From assembly GCA_944384065.1 (NCBI GenBank), contig CALWRY010000012.1, positions 1-41,363 of the forward strand: a stretch of 41,363 bases of DNA. The letters are read 5' to 3'. The notes below the pieces were generated by a model. The model ran no database searches. It worked only from the letters and a program-made list of their open reading frames with translations, and had not been told where the DNA came from. This DNA comes from an uncultured Enterocloster sp. (GTDB taxonomy: Bacteria; Bacillota; Clostridia; Lachnospirales; Lachnospiraceae). Numbering within the stretch: the first letter of the stretch is position 1; each line of letters starts with the position of its first letter. Made by a program: the position numbers and the translations under genes. Positions 1 through 8,512 of the stretch are shown in pieces.

Positions 1-91
1 AACCAGACTGCTTCTTTATAGGAATCTTCAGGGTTTCGCATACTGTTTAATGTTCTGTTTTCAAAGGACTGTGTTGTCGTTGTCTCTCATC

Positions 92-132
92 GGCAACTTT
101 GATATAATATCATATCTCGTTGCCTTTGTCAA
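92..132 (-). promoter_or_regulatory. Strong sigma-A promoter reading leftward out of the window
   Basis: On the minus strand a perfect -35 TTGACA (127-132) is followed after 17 bp by TATTAT (104-109). GGCAAC (92-97) and GTTGCC (119-124) form an inverted repeat around the -10, and TGATATAATATCA overlaps it. No gene follows before the window edge, so the transcript starts a leader of at least 95 nt. The leader contains CCTTTGAAAACAGAAC, which resembles leaders of clostridial rRNA operons; that link is inference. Confidence 0.6.
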
Positions 133-320
133 CAACTTTTTCACTGGATTTTTAACTTAAATTTTTTAAGTCTTTAATTTCTCAGTGGAACTTTACTATA
201 ACACTATAATTTGGTCTTGTCAAGGAATTTGTTGCGATTTTTTATACAATTTTTTTACCCGTTTTTTACACCACTAAATATGCTCGTTTTCTTAGATTTT
301 ACCTATATTTTGTGTCCGAT
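133..320. other. AT-rich intergenic DNA, nothing recognised
   Basis: Between the leftward promoter and the cvpA-side terminator the sequence is AT-rich with T-runs. It has no convincing ribosome binding site plus ORF; the reading frame starting at 211 has no family resemblance and is low-complexity Phe-rich. Confidence 0.5.
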
Positions 321-361
321 AAAAAAGGAGCCGGAAGCGGTTTTTTCTCCCCGCTCCCGGC
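321..361 (-). terminator. Rho-independent terminator of the pfkA-dnaX-cvpA operon
   Basis: Read on the minus strand, an 11-bp stem (351-361 with 330-340, one G-U type wobble) is followed by TCC and then TTTTTT (complement of 321-326). It lies about 58 bp after the cvpA stop and would end the long leftward operon. Confidence 0.8.
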
Positions 362-418
362 AAGTAGAACGAATTTCATATGCAAGACATACAATTTCTC
401 CGCCGCCGTCCTATTTCT

Positions 419-1141
419 TTAAAAAATCCCTCTGACAATTCCTCCCAGAATAAGATTGATAATATTGTATCTGTAGAGGAAAGTGAGCCATGTGCTCTGA
501 TAAATCTGGGCCTCCAGCATCTGTCCGGCAGGCGTGGCGGAGCAAAGGCTGAGAACAAAGCCTGCTGTCCACAGGAGCAGGAGGCCTTCCGCCAGACCCA
601 CCACAGCCCCGGCAATATGATTTAAGCCGGAGATAATCGGGAGACGGGAGACCAGATCCAGCCATTTGATAAGAAAATGAATCACAATAAAAATTACAAC
701 AAACAGAACTATCGTGCTCAGGACGTTAATCAAAATATCCGCCAGGTATGTGCTGATATATTCCGTAAACTCCTGAACGCCCAGCATTTGATATATCTCG
801 CTGTTATTGTTTTCAAGAAGAATGTCTTTCAGCGTCTGCGGAAGACTCATCTGCTCTATGGCCATGCGCTGCGCCGCGGGAAGCTCTATCTCCTCAGCTC
901 CGGGCGCCTCCCATCCAGCCGCTTCCAGAATCAGCTCCGCAGCGTTCTGCCGGACCGTAGGATTCTCCCTTATAAATCCCGTTACATAGGGAGCGGCAAA
1001 TTTAACCGCTATCACCGTCAAAAGCAACGCACCCAGAGAGACACATTGCCTTAAAAATCCGCGGTAGTGTCCATAGAGCATCATGCCAATCAAGAATACT
1101 CCGGCACCCACAGACAGCCAATTTTCAAATATTATATCCAA
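419..1141 (-). CDS. CvpA family membrane protein
   Basis: The 240-residue protein has about four hydrophobic segments (roughly residues 10-50, 125-165 and 175-205) and the CvpA-type pattern: a short N-terminal helix, GxxRG-like loop (GHYRGFLRQ) and a second hydrophobic pair. CvpA proteins are inner-membrane proteins first linked to colicin V production and are widespread in Firmicutes with unclear biochemical role. It is the last gene of the operon; its start overlaps the end of the HAD gene by 10 bp, which suggests translational coupling. An extra hydrophilic region (about 60-120) separates the membrane pairs. Family assignment is fairly secure, function is not. Confidence 0.75.
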   Translation of the reverse strand: MDIIFENWLSVGAGVFLIGMMLYGHYRGFLRQCVSLGALLLTVIAVKFAAPYVTGFIRENPTVRQNAAELILEAAGWEAPGAEEIELPAAQRMAIEQMSLPQTLKDILLENNNSEIYQMLGVQEFTEYISTYLADILINVLSTIVLFVVIFIVIHFLIKWLDLVSRLPIISGLNHIAGAVVGLAEGLLLLWTAGFVLSLCSATPAGQMLEAQIYQSTWLTFLYRYNIINLILGGIVRGIF

Positions 1142-1983
1142 GTTGCATTCCCATCCTGTCCTAATACAAAGCGCTCCAAGGCCGCTGCCACCCCATCCTC
1201 ATCATTGGATATGGTAACAAAATCCGCTGCTTCCTTGGCTTTTGCGATTCCATTTTCCATAGCTATCCCAATCCCTGCAGCCTGCAGCATACTCACGTCA
1301 TTTTCTCCGTCTCCAAAAGCCATGACCTCCTGGATCGGGATTCTCAGATAACCCGCCAGCCATGTGAGCGCGTTTCCCTTGGTGGCTTCCTTCCGGTTGA
1401 TTTCAAGATTATTATACAGCGAGGAGGTGACGGAGAGCCCCTCTATCTTTTCCAGCTCCCTCCTAAGCTCCTCCCGTGCTTCCAAATCCGCAAAAAATAC
1501 GTTGATTTTCTCCGCTTCTTTTTTGGTTTCCTCCACGAACTGAATGATGTTCGGCACGGTTTTCCTGGTGGCGTGCACCATTTTCTGCATCACCGGGCTG
1601 ATCCCATATCTGTCCAGATGGTTGATAAACTCCGGCTGTGTAATCGCCCACCCCTCAATATAGGGATCATACATGGCTGGGTAGCGCTTTACGAGCCGCA
1701 GAATGCGAAGCGTCTCCTGGTTGGAGAGCGCGCAGGTCTTTAGGTCCTTTTCTTCGGACAAATCGGTCACTACCCCTCCGTTTGTCGCAATCGCGTATTT
1801 AACACCAGGGAGCGACCGGATCTCCGGGGCGATTCCATGAACTGCCCGCCCTGTGGCCGGAACCACCAATACCCCGTTTAAAGCGCAGGCTGCCAGAGCC
1901 TTTCTGTTTCTTTCCGAAACATGTTTCTGGCTGTCTAACAGGGTTCCGTCCATATCCAGGGCAACCAGCCTTATCTTCGTCAT
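1132..1983 (-). CDS. Cof-type HAD-IIB family phosphatase
   Basis: Haloacid dehalogenase superfamily hydrolase of the Cof/YidA group, 283 residues, a normal length for the family. Motif I is ALDMDGTLLD, with D10 as nucleophile and D12 as acid/base. Motif II is VPATGR, and motif IV is FGDGENDVSML near the C terminus. A large C2-type cap lies between motifs II and III. Such enzymes dephosphorylate sugar phosphates or related metabolites in the cytoplasm; the substrate cannot be told from sequence. Its ATG overlaps the stop of the upstream TPR gene (ATGA, 1980-1983), so it is translationally coupled. Confidence 0.88.
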   Translation of the reverse strand: MTKIRLVALDMDGTLLDSQKHVSERNRKALAACALNGVLVVPATGRAVHGIAPEIRSLPGVKYAIATNGGVVTDLSEEKDLKTCALSNQETLRILRLVKRYPAMYDPYIEGWAITQPEFINHLDRYGISPVMQKMVHATRKTVPNIIQFVEETKKEAEKINVFFADLEAREELRRELEKIEGLSVTSSLYNNLEINRKEATKGNALTWLAGYLRIPIQEVMAFGDGENDVSMLQAAGIGIAMENGIAKAKEAADFVTISNDEDGVAAALERFVLGQDGNATWI

Positions 1984-3956
1984 AGAAAATGCTCCTCTTT
2001 CAATATCAGTAAGCCGTCTTTGTCATATTTTGAAGAGAAAATGCCCGTAAGCTTTTTGACAAGCGCAGGATTTTCCGCCTTGTCAGCGGCCTCCTCTATC
2101 AGTTCTTCCGCATTGGCTTTGGTTAGGGGAATGCCGTCTTCCTCCATAATCTCTATCCGCTCATAGAGGGCCAGCATACTTTTTCCCGATATGCTGCAGT
2201 CAATATCTCCCGCATATTGGCAGGCATACTGGGCAAATTCATCAATATCCATCTCCTCCTCCGGCGGCAAAGGAGCCTCCTGGGGCTCTGGATTCGGCTG
2301 GGGCTTCTTTTGTACGGCAATGGACATCGGCGGAATATCTCTCTTGGGCTCTACCCTTCTCACCGGCCGCGGCGAAGCGGACGCTGGACGGGGCGAGGCT
2401 GGAGCCGGACGGGATGAAGTTGGCGCCGGATCGGAGTGCACCGGCCGCACAGGCTCTGTCAATGGCTGTTTTGGCGCAGGCTGCTTTTCCGGCTCTGGGG
2501 CAGAGTGGACAGCATTCACATCGGAGGCGCTGATGCGGGCAAAACTCCTGGCAAGCCCCGGATATACGCGGTACAGCTCCTTAAGCCGATCCGGCGTGTC
2601 AATCAGCACAATATTGATCCCTGTCTCGTCCCTCGTCATAAGCTGGTTGAGCTCCTGCAGAATCGACTCATTCATATCTCCAGCCTGCTCTATAATCAGA
2701 TCCTTTCCCGTGAGCTTGTCTGACAGGGTAAAAATACCCCTGCGGTTCAGCTTTTCCCCGGTGATTTTGGCTGCCTGGTTCTTCGCTCCCGTTTTCTGGT
2801 GGATCTTCTTCAGCTCAGAGATCGCCCGGTTCAGGCCGTCCTCCGGATTCTCCGTCTCAATCATCAGATGGCTGGCCTCCCCTGGGGAAGTCTCCCGCTT
2901 CAGGGTGCGGATATCGGAGAGGATCCGCGTCTGCGCTTCCTCCGGCTCCTGGCTGGCAGGGATATCTTCTGATAATTTGGACATTTCCCTGGCCAGGTGT
3001 TCCTGGGCCTCCGCTTCGTGGATCCTGGCCTTCAGCTCATCGCCGGTAAGCGGTCTGGCAGGTGCGGAAGGCGCGGGCTCATATTCCGGCTCCCGGGCGG
3101 ACGGCTCCTGTTCTTCCTCCACAGGCGGCAGCCCGAATGCCTTCCCTTCCTCAGGCGCCAACACTTCCTCCTCTGGAGAAATGGTTTCCTCCGGATCCGG
3201 AACGGCCGGCACAGGCTCGCTCTGATGCATGGCGGCGTGTGCCTCCGGCTCCCGGGTGAAGGCGGCCTCCGGCTCTGGTTCCGGCTCTAGGGAAGGCCTG
3301 CCCTCCCTGTATTCTTTCTCCACAGCCTTCAGCTTTGCCTCGTACTTATCGCGGTTTTCCATCAAATCCGCCTGGTAAGCGGTCAGAGGCGCGTACTGGA
3401 GCTTCAGCTCCATGGCCTTATCCACATACTTTCCCAGGCCGAACATAAGCATGATCTTGTCGCAGGTCATGACGCAGAGATCGCCCATACCGGCCTCATT
3501 GTAAAGCTCTGCCAGCTCATAAAGCCACTTTTCATCCAATTCCACATTGCAGTACTGCTCCAGGGTATGGATTAGCTGCTCCACGGGAGCGCCCTTGGCG
3601 CCTAAAATCAAATACCGCAGGATATACTGCCTGGGATCGTCAGGGGCCAGATCGCAAAACTCCCTGTAATAATCCTCTGCCTCCGCCGTGCTCCCTTCCT
3701 TAACCGCCAGCTCCGCCAGCTTGTATAAAAGCCGCTTGCCGATAGGGGCCCGCTCAAAGGCCAGCAGCAGAATATCCTTGGCCTCCTGGTACTCCTCATT
3801 CTTCTCGTAGACCGAAGCGGCCATGGAGAGTATGTTTACGTTGCGGACACGGCGCCAGTCAATGGTGTCCGCAATTTTCATGGCCGTCTCATAATCTCCC
3901 TTGGCTGACATCTTCTTTATCTGCTCAACCTTAATGTTAAACTCGTATTTATCCAT
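1980..3956 (-). CDS. TPR protein with Pro/Glu-rich linkers and a degenerate AAA-like domain
   Basis: 658 residues. Residues 1-185 are TPR-like helical repeats (for example the YETAMKIADTIDW and YQEAKDILLLAFERAP segments). Residues about 220-340 are a low-complexity Glu/Pro/Ala linker. Residues about 365-475 resemble the middle of a SpoVK/CbbX-like AAA+ domain: KITGEKLNRRG, KDLIIEQAGDM and INIVLIDTP followed by YPGLARSF; I see no Walker A motif. A Pro/Ser/Arg-rich linker (490-555) precedes a conserved acidic C-terminal domain (565-658). No signal peptide or membrane segment is visible. It sits between recR and the HAD gene, 29 bp after recR. It is probably a scaffold or partner-binding protein; a specific function is not recognised. 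Confidence 0.7.
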   Translation of the reverse strand: MDKYEFNIKVEQIKKMSAKGDYETAMKIADTIDWRRVRNVNILSMAASVYEKNEEYQEAKDILLLAFERAPIGKRLLYKLAELAVKEGSTAEAEDYYREFCDLAPDDPRQYILRYLILGAKGAPVEQLIHTLEQYCNVELDEKWLYELAELYNEAGMGDLCVMTCDKIMLMFGLGKYVDKAMELKLQYAPLTAYQADLMENRDKYEAKLKAVEKEYREGRPSLEPEPEPEAAFTREPEAHAAMHQSEPVPAVPDPEETISPEEEVLAPEEGKAFGLPPVEEEQEPSAREPEYEPAPSAPARPLTGDELKARIHEAEAQEHLAREMSKLSEDIPASQEPEEAQTRILSDIRTLKRETSPGEASHLMIETENPEDGLNRAISELKKIHQKTGAKNQAAKITGEKLNRRGIFTLSDKLTGKDLIIEQAGDMNESILQELNQLMTRDETGINIVLIDTPDRLKELYRVYPGLARSFARISASDVNAVHSAPEPEKQPAPKQPLTEPVRPVHSDPAPTSSRPAPASPRPASASPRPVRRVEPKRDIPPMSIAVQKKPQPNPEPQEAPLPPEEEMDIDEFAQYACQYAGDIDCSISGKSMLALYERIEIMEEDGIPLTKANAEELIEEAADKAENPALVKKLTGIFSSKYDKDGLLILKEEHFL

Positions 3957-3985
3957 TTCCCTAATCTCCCTGTAGCTTACGCCCG

Positions 3986-4582
3986 TTAAAGCTCTGTCCT
4001 TCCCTCCAGCGCCCTAAGAAGCGTCACCTCGTCAATATATTCCAGGTCTCCGCCCACCGGCACGCCGCTGGCTATGCGGGTCACCTTGATGCCTGTGGGC
4101 TTGACCAGCTTGCTTATGTACATCGCTGTAGTCTCCCCCTCCAGGCTGGAATTGGTGGCGATAATCACTTCCTCCACATCGGACTGAAGCCGGAGCATCA
4201 GCTCCTTCAGCTTGATATCTCCCGGCCCGATTCCCAGCATCGGGGATATCGCTCCGTGAAGCACATGGTAAACTCCCTCGTACTTTCCGGTTTTCTCGTA
4301 GGCCGCCAGATCTCTGGTATTTTCTACCACCATAATTACCTTGTGGTTGCGCTTGGGACTGCTGCAAATTGGACAGAGCTCCTGATCCGTGAGTGTAAAA
4401 CACTCTTTGCAGTACCGGATATTGTTCCGGGCTTCCCGCATGGCTCCCGCCAGCTCCTCCACCTGCTCCCTGGGCATATTGATAATGTGAAATGCCAGGC
4501 GCTGAGCTGATTTTGTCCCGATTCCCGGAAGCTTTGACAGCTGCTCAATCAGCCTGGTAATCTGACTGCTGTAGTAATCCAT
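3986..4582 (-). CDS. recR: Recombination protein RecR
   Basis: RecR of the RecFOR pathway helps load RecA at single-strand gaps. The 198 residues match the family length. Visible are the N-terminal helix-hairpin-helix ([17 protein letters not shown]), a four-cysteine zinc finger (C58, C61, C70, C73) and a Toprim domain ([12 protein letters not shown] ... [15 protein letters not shown]), then the Walker-B-like C-terminal region ([16 protein letters not shown]). The start codon shares one base with the ybaB stop (TGATG), the usual ybaB-recR coupling in Firmicutes. Confidence 0.97.
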   Translation of the reverse strand: MDYYSSQITRLIEQLSKLPGIGTKSAQRLAFHIINMPREQVEELAGAMREARNNIRYCKECFTLTDQELCPICSSPKRNHKVIMVVENTRDLAAYEKTGKYEGVYHVLHGAISPMLGIGPGDIKLKELMLRLQSDVEEVIIATNSSLEGETTAMYISKLVKPTGIKVTRIASGVPVGGDLEYIDEVTLLRALEGRTEL

Positions 4583-4938
4583 CAGAACGGAAGCCCCCCG
4601 CCAAGCGCGCCTCCAAGGCCTCCTGTAAATTTGGACATTGTCTCACTGCTGTCCGCCTCCATCTGACGGAACGCCTCATTCACCGCAGCGGCAATCAGAT
4701 CCTCCAGCATCTCGATATCATCCGGATCCACTGCGTCCGGAGACAGCTTCACGGAGACAACCTCCTTCTTGCCGGAAACCGTGACGCTGACCGCCCCGCC
4801 CCCTGCGCTTGCCGTATACTCCTTGCTCTCCAGCTCCTTTGCAGCCTCCTCCATCTGGCGCTGCATCCTCTGGGCCTGCTTCATAAGATTATTCATATTT
4901 CCGGGGATTCCGCCCGGAAAGCCTCCTCGTTTTGCCAT
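4582..4938 (-). CDS. YbaB/EbfC family nucleoid-associated protein
   Basis: 118-residue DNA-binding protein of the YbaB/EbfC family, which forms small dimers that bind DNA and influence nucleoid structure. The sequence shows the characteristic [15 protein letters not shown] helix, the strand [19 protein letters not shown], and the C-terminal helix [13 protein letters not shown], followed by a Gly-rich tail. It lies between dnaX and recR as in most Firmicutes and ends inside the recR start codon. Confidence 0.95.
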   Translation of the reverse strand: MAKRGGFPGGIPGNMNNLMKQAQRMQRQMEEAAKELESKEYTASAGGGAVSVTVSGKKEVVSVKLSPDAVDPDDIEMLEDLIAAAVNEAFRQMEADSSETMSKFTGGLGGALGGGLPF

Positions 4939-4963
4939 GACTTCTGCATCCTCCTAAAATTTT

Positions 4964-6595
4964 TTAATCCTCATAGGTAATATCCATATGAATTTTGTCT
5001 TCCAGTTCTTCCTCTGTCACATAGATAGTATCGAACCGTTCTCCCCGGCCTGCCAGCCGTGTTTTAAAATAAATGGATCTGCCGTATCGGTCCTCCACCT
5101 TGCGCTCCAGTTCTCCGATAACCGTAGGCCTCTTTCCCATATCATAATTCATGGAATCCAAAAAGACAATGGTGAGGCAGCCCTCTCCGCCGGGCTCCAC
5201 CACCGTATCCCTGAGATACACCTTAGCTGCCCCTCCCATATCTTTGACAATCTTCGCCCATTCATTGCGAATAAGCGCAAGATCCTCCAGCTGGGCTTTG
5301 GGGAGAGCCACCCGGGCGGCCGGCGGATCGGCTCCTCCGCCTTGAGCCCTGCCGGATATCTCCCGGTTTTCCAAAGGGGCTCCTGTCCCGGTCTTTCCCC
5401 CGTCAATCCCCCCGGAAGGAAGGACCATTTTTCCTGTCTCCAGGTCCTCCAGCATTTCTTCCAGATGGCTGACTCTCTGAAGAATAGAATCCAGGTTCGG
5501 CTCCATGGAAGGCTTCGTGAGCTTAATCAGCGTCACCTCAATAAGCACCCGCTTCTGACTGGCATAGCGGAGCTGGTTGGAAAGTTCCGACAGCACCCGG
5601 ATATAGCGCATAAGAGCGGAGCTGTCCGCCTTTTTGCCATCCTCCTTAAGCTGCCTGAGGTTCTCCTGGGACATGTCCACAAGGCCTTCCCCCTCGTCTG
5701 CGGACTGTATCAGGAGAATATTTCTTATATACCATATAAAATCCGTGACAAACTGGCCAAGCTCCCGGCCCTGAATCACTATTTCCTCCAGGATGTGAAT
5801 GCAGTCCCCTGTTCTCCCCTCAGCCACGGCCCCAAACATGCGGCTGAATACCTCTGTATCCACCGCTCCCAGAACCTCCAGGACATTTTCGTAGGTCAGG
5901 AGCTTTCCGTAATGAAAGGCCACACATTGATCGAGAAGGCTGAGGGCGTCCCGAAGAGATCCGTCCGCCGCCTTCGCCACATAAAGAAGAGCCTTGTCCT
6001 CCACCTGAATCTGCTCCGCCTGCGTCAGCTCCCGCAGGCGGTCCCCGATGGTTTCCAGAGAAATTCTCTTAAAATCATACCGCTGGCAGCGGGAGAGGAT
6101 CGTGATGGGAATTTTGTGAACCTCCGTGGTGGCCAGTATGAAAATCACATACTCCGGCGGCTCCTCAAGCGTCTTTAAGAGGGCGTTGAAGGCCCCGATA
6201 GACAGCATATGAACCTCGTCGATAATATATACCCGGTACCTTCCCTCTGTGGGGGGATACTGCACCTGCTCCCGGATATCCCGGATATTCTCCACTCCGT
6301 TGTTGGAGGCCGCATCTATCTCCACCACGTTCATGGAAGCCCCGGAAAGAATGGCCTGACAACTGGGGCATTGGTTGCAGGGACTCCCGTCCACAGGGTG
6401 CTCACAGTTGACTGCCCGGGCAAGGATTTTCGCAATGCTGGTCTTCCCTGTTCCTCTGGTTCCGCAAAATAGGTATGCGTGGCCAATGCGCTGGGATGTT
6501 ATTTGATTTTTTAATGTCTGGACAATGGGATCCTGGCCCTTTACGTCTGCAAAGGACACGGGCCTCCACTTGCGGTACAGCGCCATGTATGACAT
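4964..6595 (-). CDS. dnaX: DNA polymerase III subunit gamma/tau
   Basis: DnaX is the AAA+ clamp-loader ATPase that links leading- and lagging-strand polymerases. The 543-residue protein has the N-terminal YRKWRP motif, Walker A GTRGTGKT (45-52), a zinc-binding set (C64, C73, C76, C79), Walker B with DEVH (126-129), sensor 1 ATTEVHK and the SRC arginine-finger motif (ILSRCQRYDF). The oligomerisation domain follows, then a linker around 390-430 and a tau-like C-terminal region. It is 14 bp from pfkA and 25 bp from ybaB, in one operon. No A-rich slippery site for a shorter gamma product was noticed. Confidence 0.97.
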   Translation of the reverse strand: MSYMALYRKWRPVSFADVKGQDPIVQTLKNQITSQRIGHAYLFCGTRGTGKTSIAKILARAVNCEHPVDGSPCNQCPSCQAILSGASMNVVEIDAASNNGVENIRDIREQVQYPPTEGRYRVYIIDEVHMLSIGAFNALLKTLEEPPEYVIFILATTEVHKIPITILSRCQRYDFKRISLETIGDRLRELTQAEQIQVEDKALLYVAKAADGSLRDALSLLDQCVAFHYGKLLTYENVLEVLGAVDTEVFSRMFGAVAEGRTGDCIHILEEIVIQGRELGQFVTDFIWYIRNILLIQSADEGEGLVDMSQENLRQLKEDGKKADSSALMRYIRVLSELSNQLRYASQKRVLIEVTLIKLTKPSMEPNLDSILQRVSHLEEMLEDLETGKMVLPSGGIDGGKTGTGAPLENREISGRAQGGGADPPAARVALPKAQLEDLALIRNEWAKIVKDMGGAAKVYLRDTVVEPGGEGCLTIVFLDSMNYDMGKRPTVIGELERKVEDRYGRSIYFKTRLAGRGERFDTIYVTEEELEDKIHMDITYED

Positions 6596-6609
6596 GTAAA
6601 AGCCGCTCC

Positions 6610-7689
6610 TTACTCGTCTCCAAAGCTGATACCTACCAGCTTGGCTTCTTTAATCATCGAGCAGTTTGGATCCACCGTCTTGAGCTTTCCGGCCACCTCG
6701 GAGAGGGGAACCTTGGTGATGTTGTTGTTCTTCACCGCCACCATATAGCCGTACTCCTCTTTGGCAATCAGTCTGGCAGCCGCAGCTCCCAGCCGGGTGG
6801 CCAGAACCCGATCATAGGGGCAGGGCTCGCCGCCCCGCTGCATATGGCCGGGAACCGTGACCCGAACCTCGCTTCCCGTGGCCTCTGAGATTTTCGCTCC
6901 TATCTCATAGGCAACCGACGGGTAAACAACGCCCGATTTCTTCTTCTCTTTTAATTCTTTCTTGCTCATGCCGGCCTCCTCCTTGGAGATAGCCCCCTCA
7001 GCCACTGCCAGTATGGAGAAGCGCTTGCCCGCCTTGCTTCTTTTTGTAAGGGCTTCGCAGATCACATTGAGGTCATAGGGAATCTCCGGAAGGAGAATAA
7101 TGTCCGCTCCGCCGGCCAGGCCCGCGTAAAGGGTGAGCCACCCCACCTTGTGCCCCATGACCTCCACGATAAATACCCGGCCATGGGAGGCTGCCGTTGT
7201 GTGAATGCAGTCAATGGCATTGGTGGCCACATCCACCGCGCTCTGGAACCCGAAGGTCATATCCGTGCCCCACAGATCGTTGTCTATGGTTTTGGGGAGG
7301 GATACCACATTCAGCCCTTCTTCGCTGAGAAGATTGGCTGTCTTCTGGCTTCCGTTGCCCCCAAGCACTACCAGGCAGCTGAGCTTGAGCTTCTTGTAAG
7401 TATGCTTCATGGACTCCACCTTGTCAAGTCCATTCTCATCCGGAACACGCATAAGCTTAAAAGGCTGGCGGGAGGTGCCGAGGATGGTTCCGCCCTCCGT
7501 CAGGATGCCGGAAAAGTCAGAGGGCTTCATGATCTGATAATCCGCATACATAAGTCCCTTGTATCCGTCCTCAAATCCAATGATCTCCACATCGTCAAAC
7601 ATATTGTATAAGGACTTGGCAACGCCGCGCATCGTCGCGTTCAGCGCCTGGCAGTCGCCGCCGCTGGTCAGCATCCCTATTCTTCTCAT
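6610..7689 (-). CDS. pfkA: 6-phosphofructokinase, PPi/mixed-substrate-like type
   Basis: Phosphofructokinase, 359 residues, converts fructose 6-phosphate to the 1,6-bisphosphate in glycolysis. The N terminus has LTSGGDCQALNA in place of the common GGDAPGMNA. The phosphoryl-donor motif reads GGNGS (110-114), so the usual GGDGS Asp is Asn. The TIDND motif is preceded by Lys (PKTIDND, 132-138), a residue known from PPi-dependent and mixed-substrate enzymes, whereas classical ATP enzymes have Gly. Donor choice is therefore uncertain. A strong AAGGAGG site precedes the ATG, and it is the first gene of the operon with its own promoter. Confidence 0.92.
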   Translation of the reverse strand: MRRIGMLTSGGDCQALNATMRGVAKSLYNMFDDVEIIGFEDGYKGLMYADYQIMKPSDFSGILTEGGTILGTSRQPFKLMRVPDENGLDKVESMKHTYKKLKLSCLVVLGGNGSQKTANLLSEEGLNVVSLPKTIDNDLWGTDMTFGFQSAVDVATNAIDCIHTTAASHGRVFIVEVMGHKVGWLTLYAGLAGGADIILLPEIPYDLNVICEALTKRSKAGKRFSILAVAEGAISKEEAGMSKKELKEKKKSGVVYPSVAYEIGAKISEATGSEVRVTVPGHMQRGGEPCPYDRVLATRLGAAAARLIAKEEYGYMVAVKNNNITKVPLSEVAGKLKTVDPNCSMIKEAKLVGISFGDE

Positions 7690-7724
7690 CTTCCGCTTCC
7701 TCCTTGTATCAAGCTTTTTGTGTA

Positions 7725-7753
7725 ATTATAACGCAAAGGTATGGGCTGGGCAA
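7725..7753 (-). promoter_or_regulatory. Promoter of the pfkA-dnaX-ybaB-recR operon
   Basis: On the minus strand TTGCCC (7748-7753), a 17-bp spacer and a perfect TATAAT (7725-7730) lie 36 bp before the pfkA start, with AAGGAGG close to the ATG. No promoter of similar quality was seen in the short gaps downstream, so the whole block to 321 is probably read from here. Confidence 0.75.
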
Positions 7754-7800
7754 GCGGTATTTCCTTACGCTTTTCCCACTTTGCCGCAGGGCGGCGCTCC

Positions 7801-8412
7801 TCAGACCGGGGCGGCAGCGCCGCTCTTTCTTTTTCTAAGGTCCTGAAAAAACTCCTGCAAAAGGGAGGCGCATTCCTCTTCCAGTATGCCTGTATCCACC
7901 TGAACCTGATGATTAAATCCCTTTTCGTGAAACAGATCCAGCACGGATCCCGCGCAGCCTGCCTTTGGATTTAAAACTCCGATTACCACCCGGGGGATCC
8001 GGGCCTGGACAATGGCTCCCGCGCACATGGGGCAGGGCTCCAGGGTGACATACATGGCGCAGTCCTCCAGGCGCCAGTCTCCCTGGATCTTGCAGGCCTT
8101 CTTTATAGAGATCATCTCCGCGTGGGACAATACGTTTTTATCCGCATTGCGCCGGTTATATCCTCTGGAAATAATCCTGCCCTGGCGGACAATCACGCAG
8201 CCTATGGGGACATCCCCCAGGGCCGCAGCTTTTTTCGCCTGCCGAAGGGCCTCCCGCATAAATCTCTCGTCCTCCCGCCTTTTCTGCCTGTCCTCCTCCT
8301 TCTGCTTTAAGGCCATAAGGCGTTTCTGCTCCTGACGCTTTTCCCACTTTCTCTGCCGGGTGGCGGCCCCCTTTTCTCTCTGGATGTCCTGATCTTCCCT
8401 CTGATCCGTCAT
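7801..8412 (-). CDS. tadA: tRNA-specific adenosine deaminase TadA with basic N-terminal extension
   Basis: TadA deaminates A34 to inosine in tRNA-Arg. The zinc/catalytic motifs are HAE (H97, E99) and PCPMC (C127, C130), followed by the C-terminal helix. The family is usually about 150 residues, and the core here starts at M52 (8259) with GGGAGG upstream. The longer frame to 8412 adds 51 residues made almost only of Lys, Arg, Glu and Gln, preceded by GAGG. Both starts are possible; the longer one is given. The extension could help bind tRNA, but that is inference. Confidence 0.9.
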   Translation of the reverse strand: MTDQREDQDIQREKGAATRQRKWEKRQEQKRLMALKQKEEDRQKRREDERFMREALRQAKKAAALGDVPIGCVIVRQGRIISRGYNRRNADKNVLSHAEMISIKKACKIQGDWRLEDCAMYVTLEPCPMCAGAIVQARIPRVVIGVLNPKAGCAGSVLDLFHEKGFNHQVQVDTGILEEECASLLQEFFQDLRKRKSGAAAPV

Positions 8413-8512
8413 ACGGTTTCCTCTTTTTTTCCTATTTCCTGTGTGCTATACTTCACTATGGTTACCATTATAATATAATTTTACCAGGATTGAAAAGGAG
8501 AAGCTTGGAAAA
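8413..8512. promoter_or_regulatory. Divergent promoter region tadA / radical-SAM activase
   Basis: TATAAT elements occur on both strands in this 100-bp gap: 8467-8472 for tadA on the minus strand, and 8469-8474 or 8474-8479 for the rightward gene. The latter can pair with a weak -35 TTCACT (8452-8457, spacer 16 bp to the second). AAGGAG lies upstream of the rightward ATG. Confidence 0.5.

Noticed and set aside
2191-3225. 344-codon open frame on the plus strand
   Set aside because: Antisense to the TPR gene; composition is the mirror of its Glu/Pro-rich linkers (Ser/Gly-rich), no family resemblance.
4988-6178. 396-codon open frame on the plus strand
   Set aside because: Antisense to dnaX; a high-GC shadow frame.
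7690-7800. Possible SRP RNA gene near dnaX
   Set aside because: Firmicutes often have ffs near dnaX, so I looked for the conserved GGUCAGG...GGAAGCAGC core on both strands here and at 8413-8512; it is absent.
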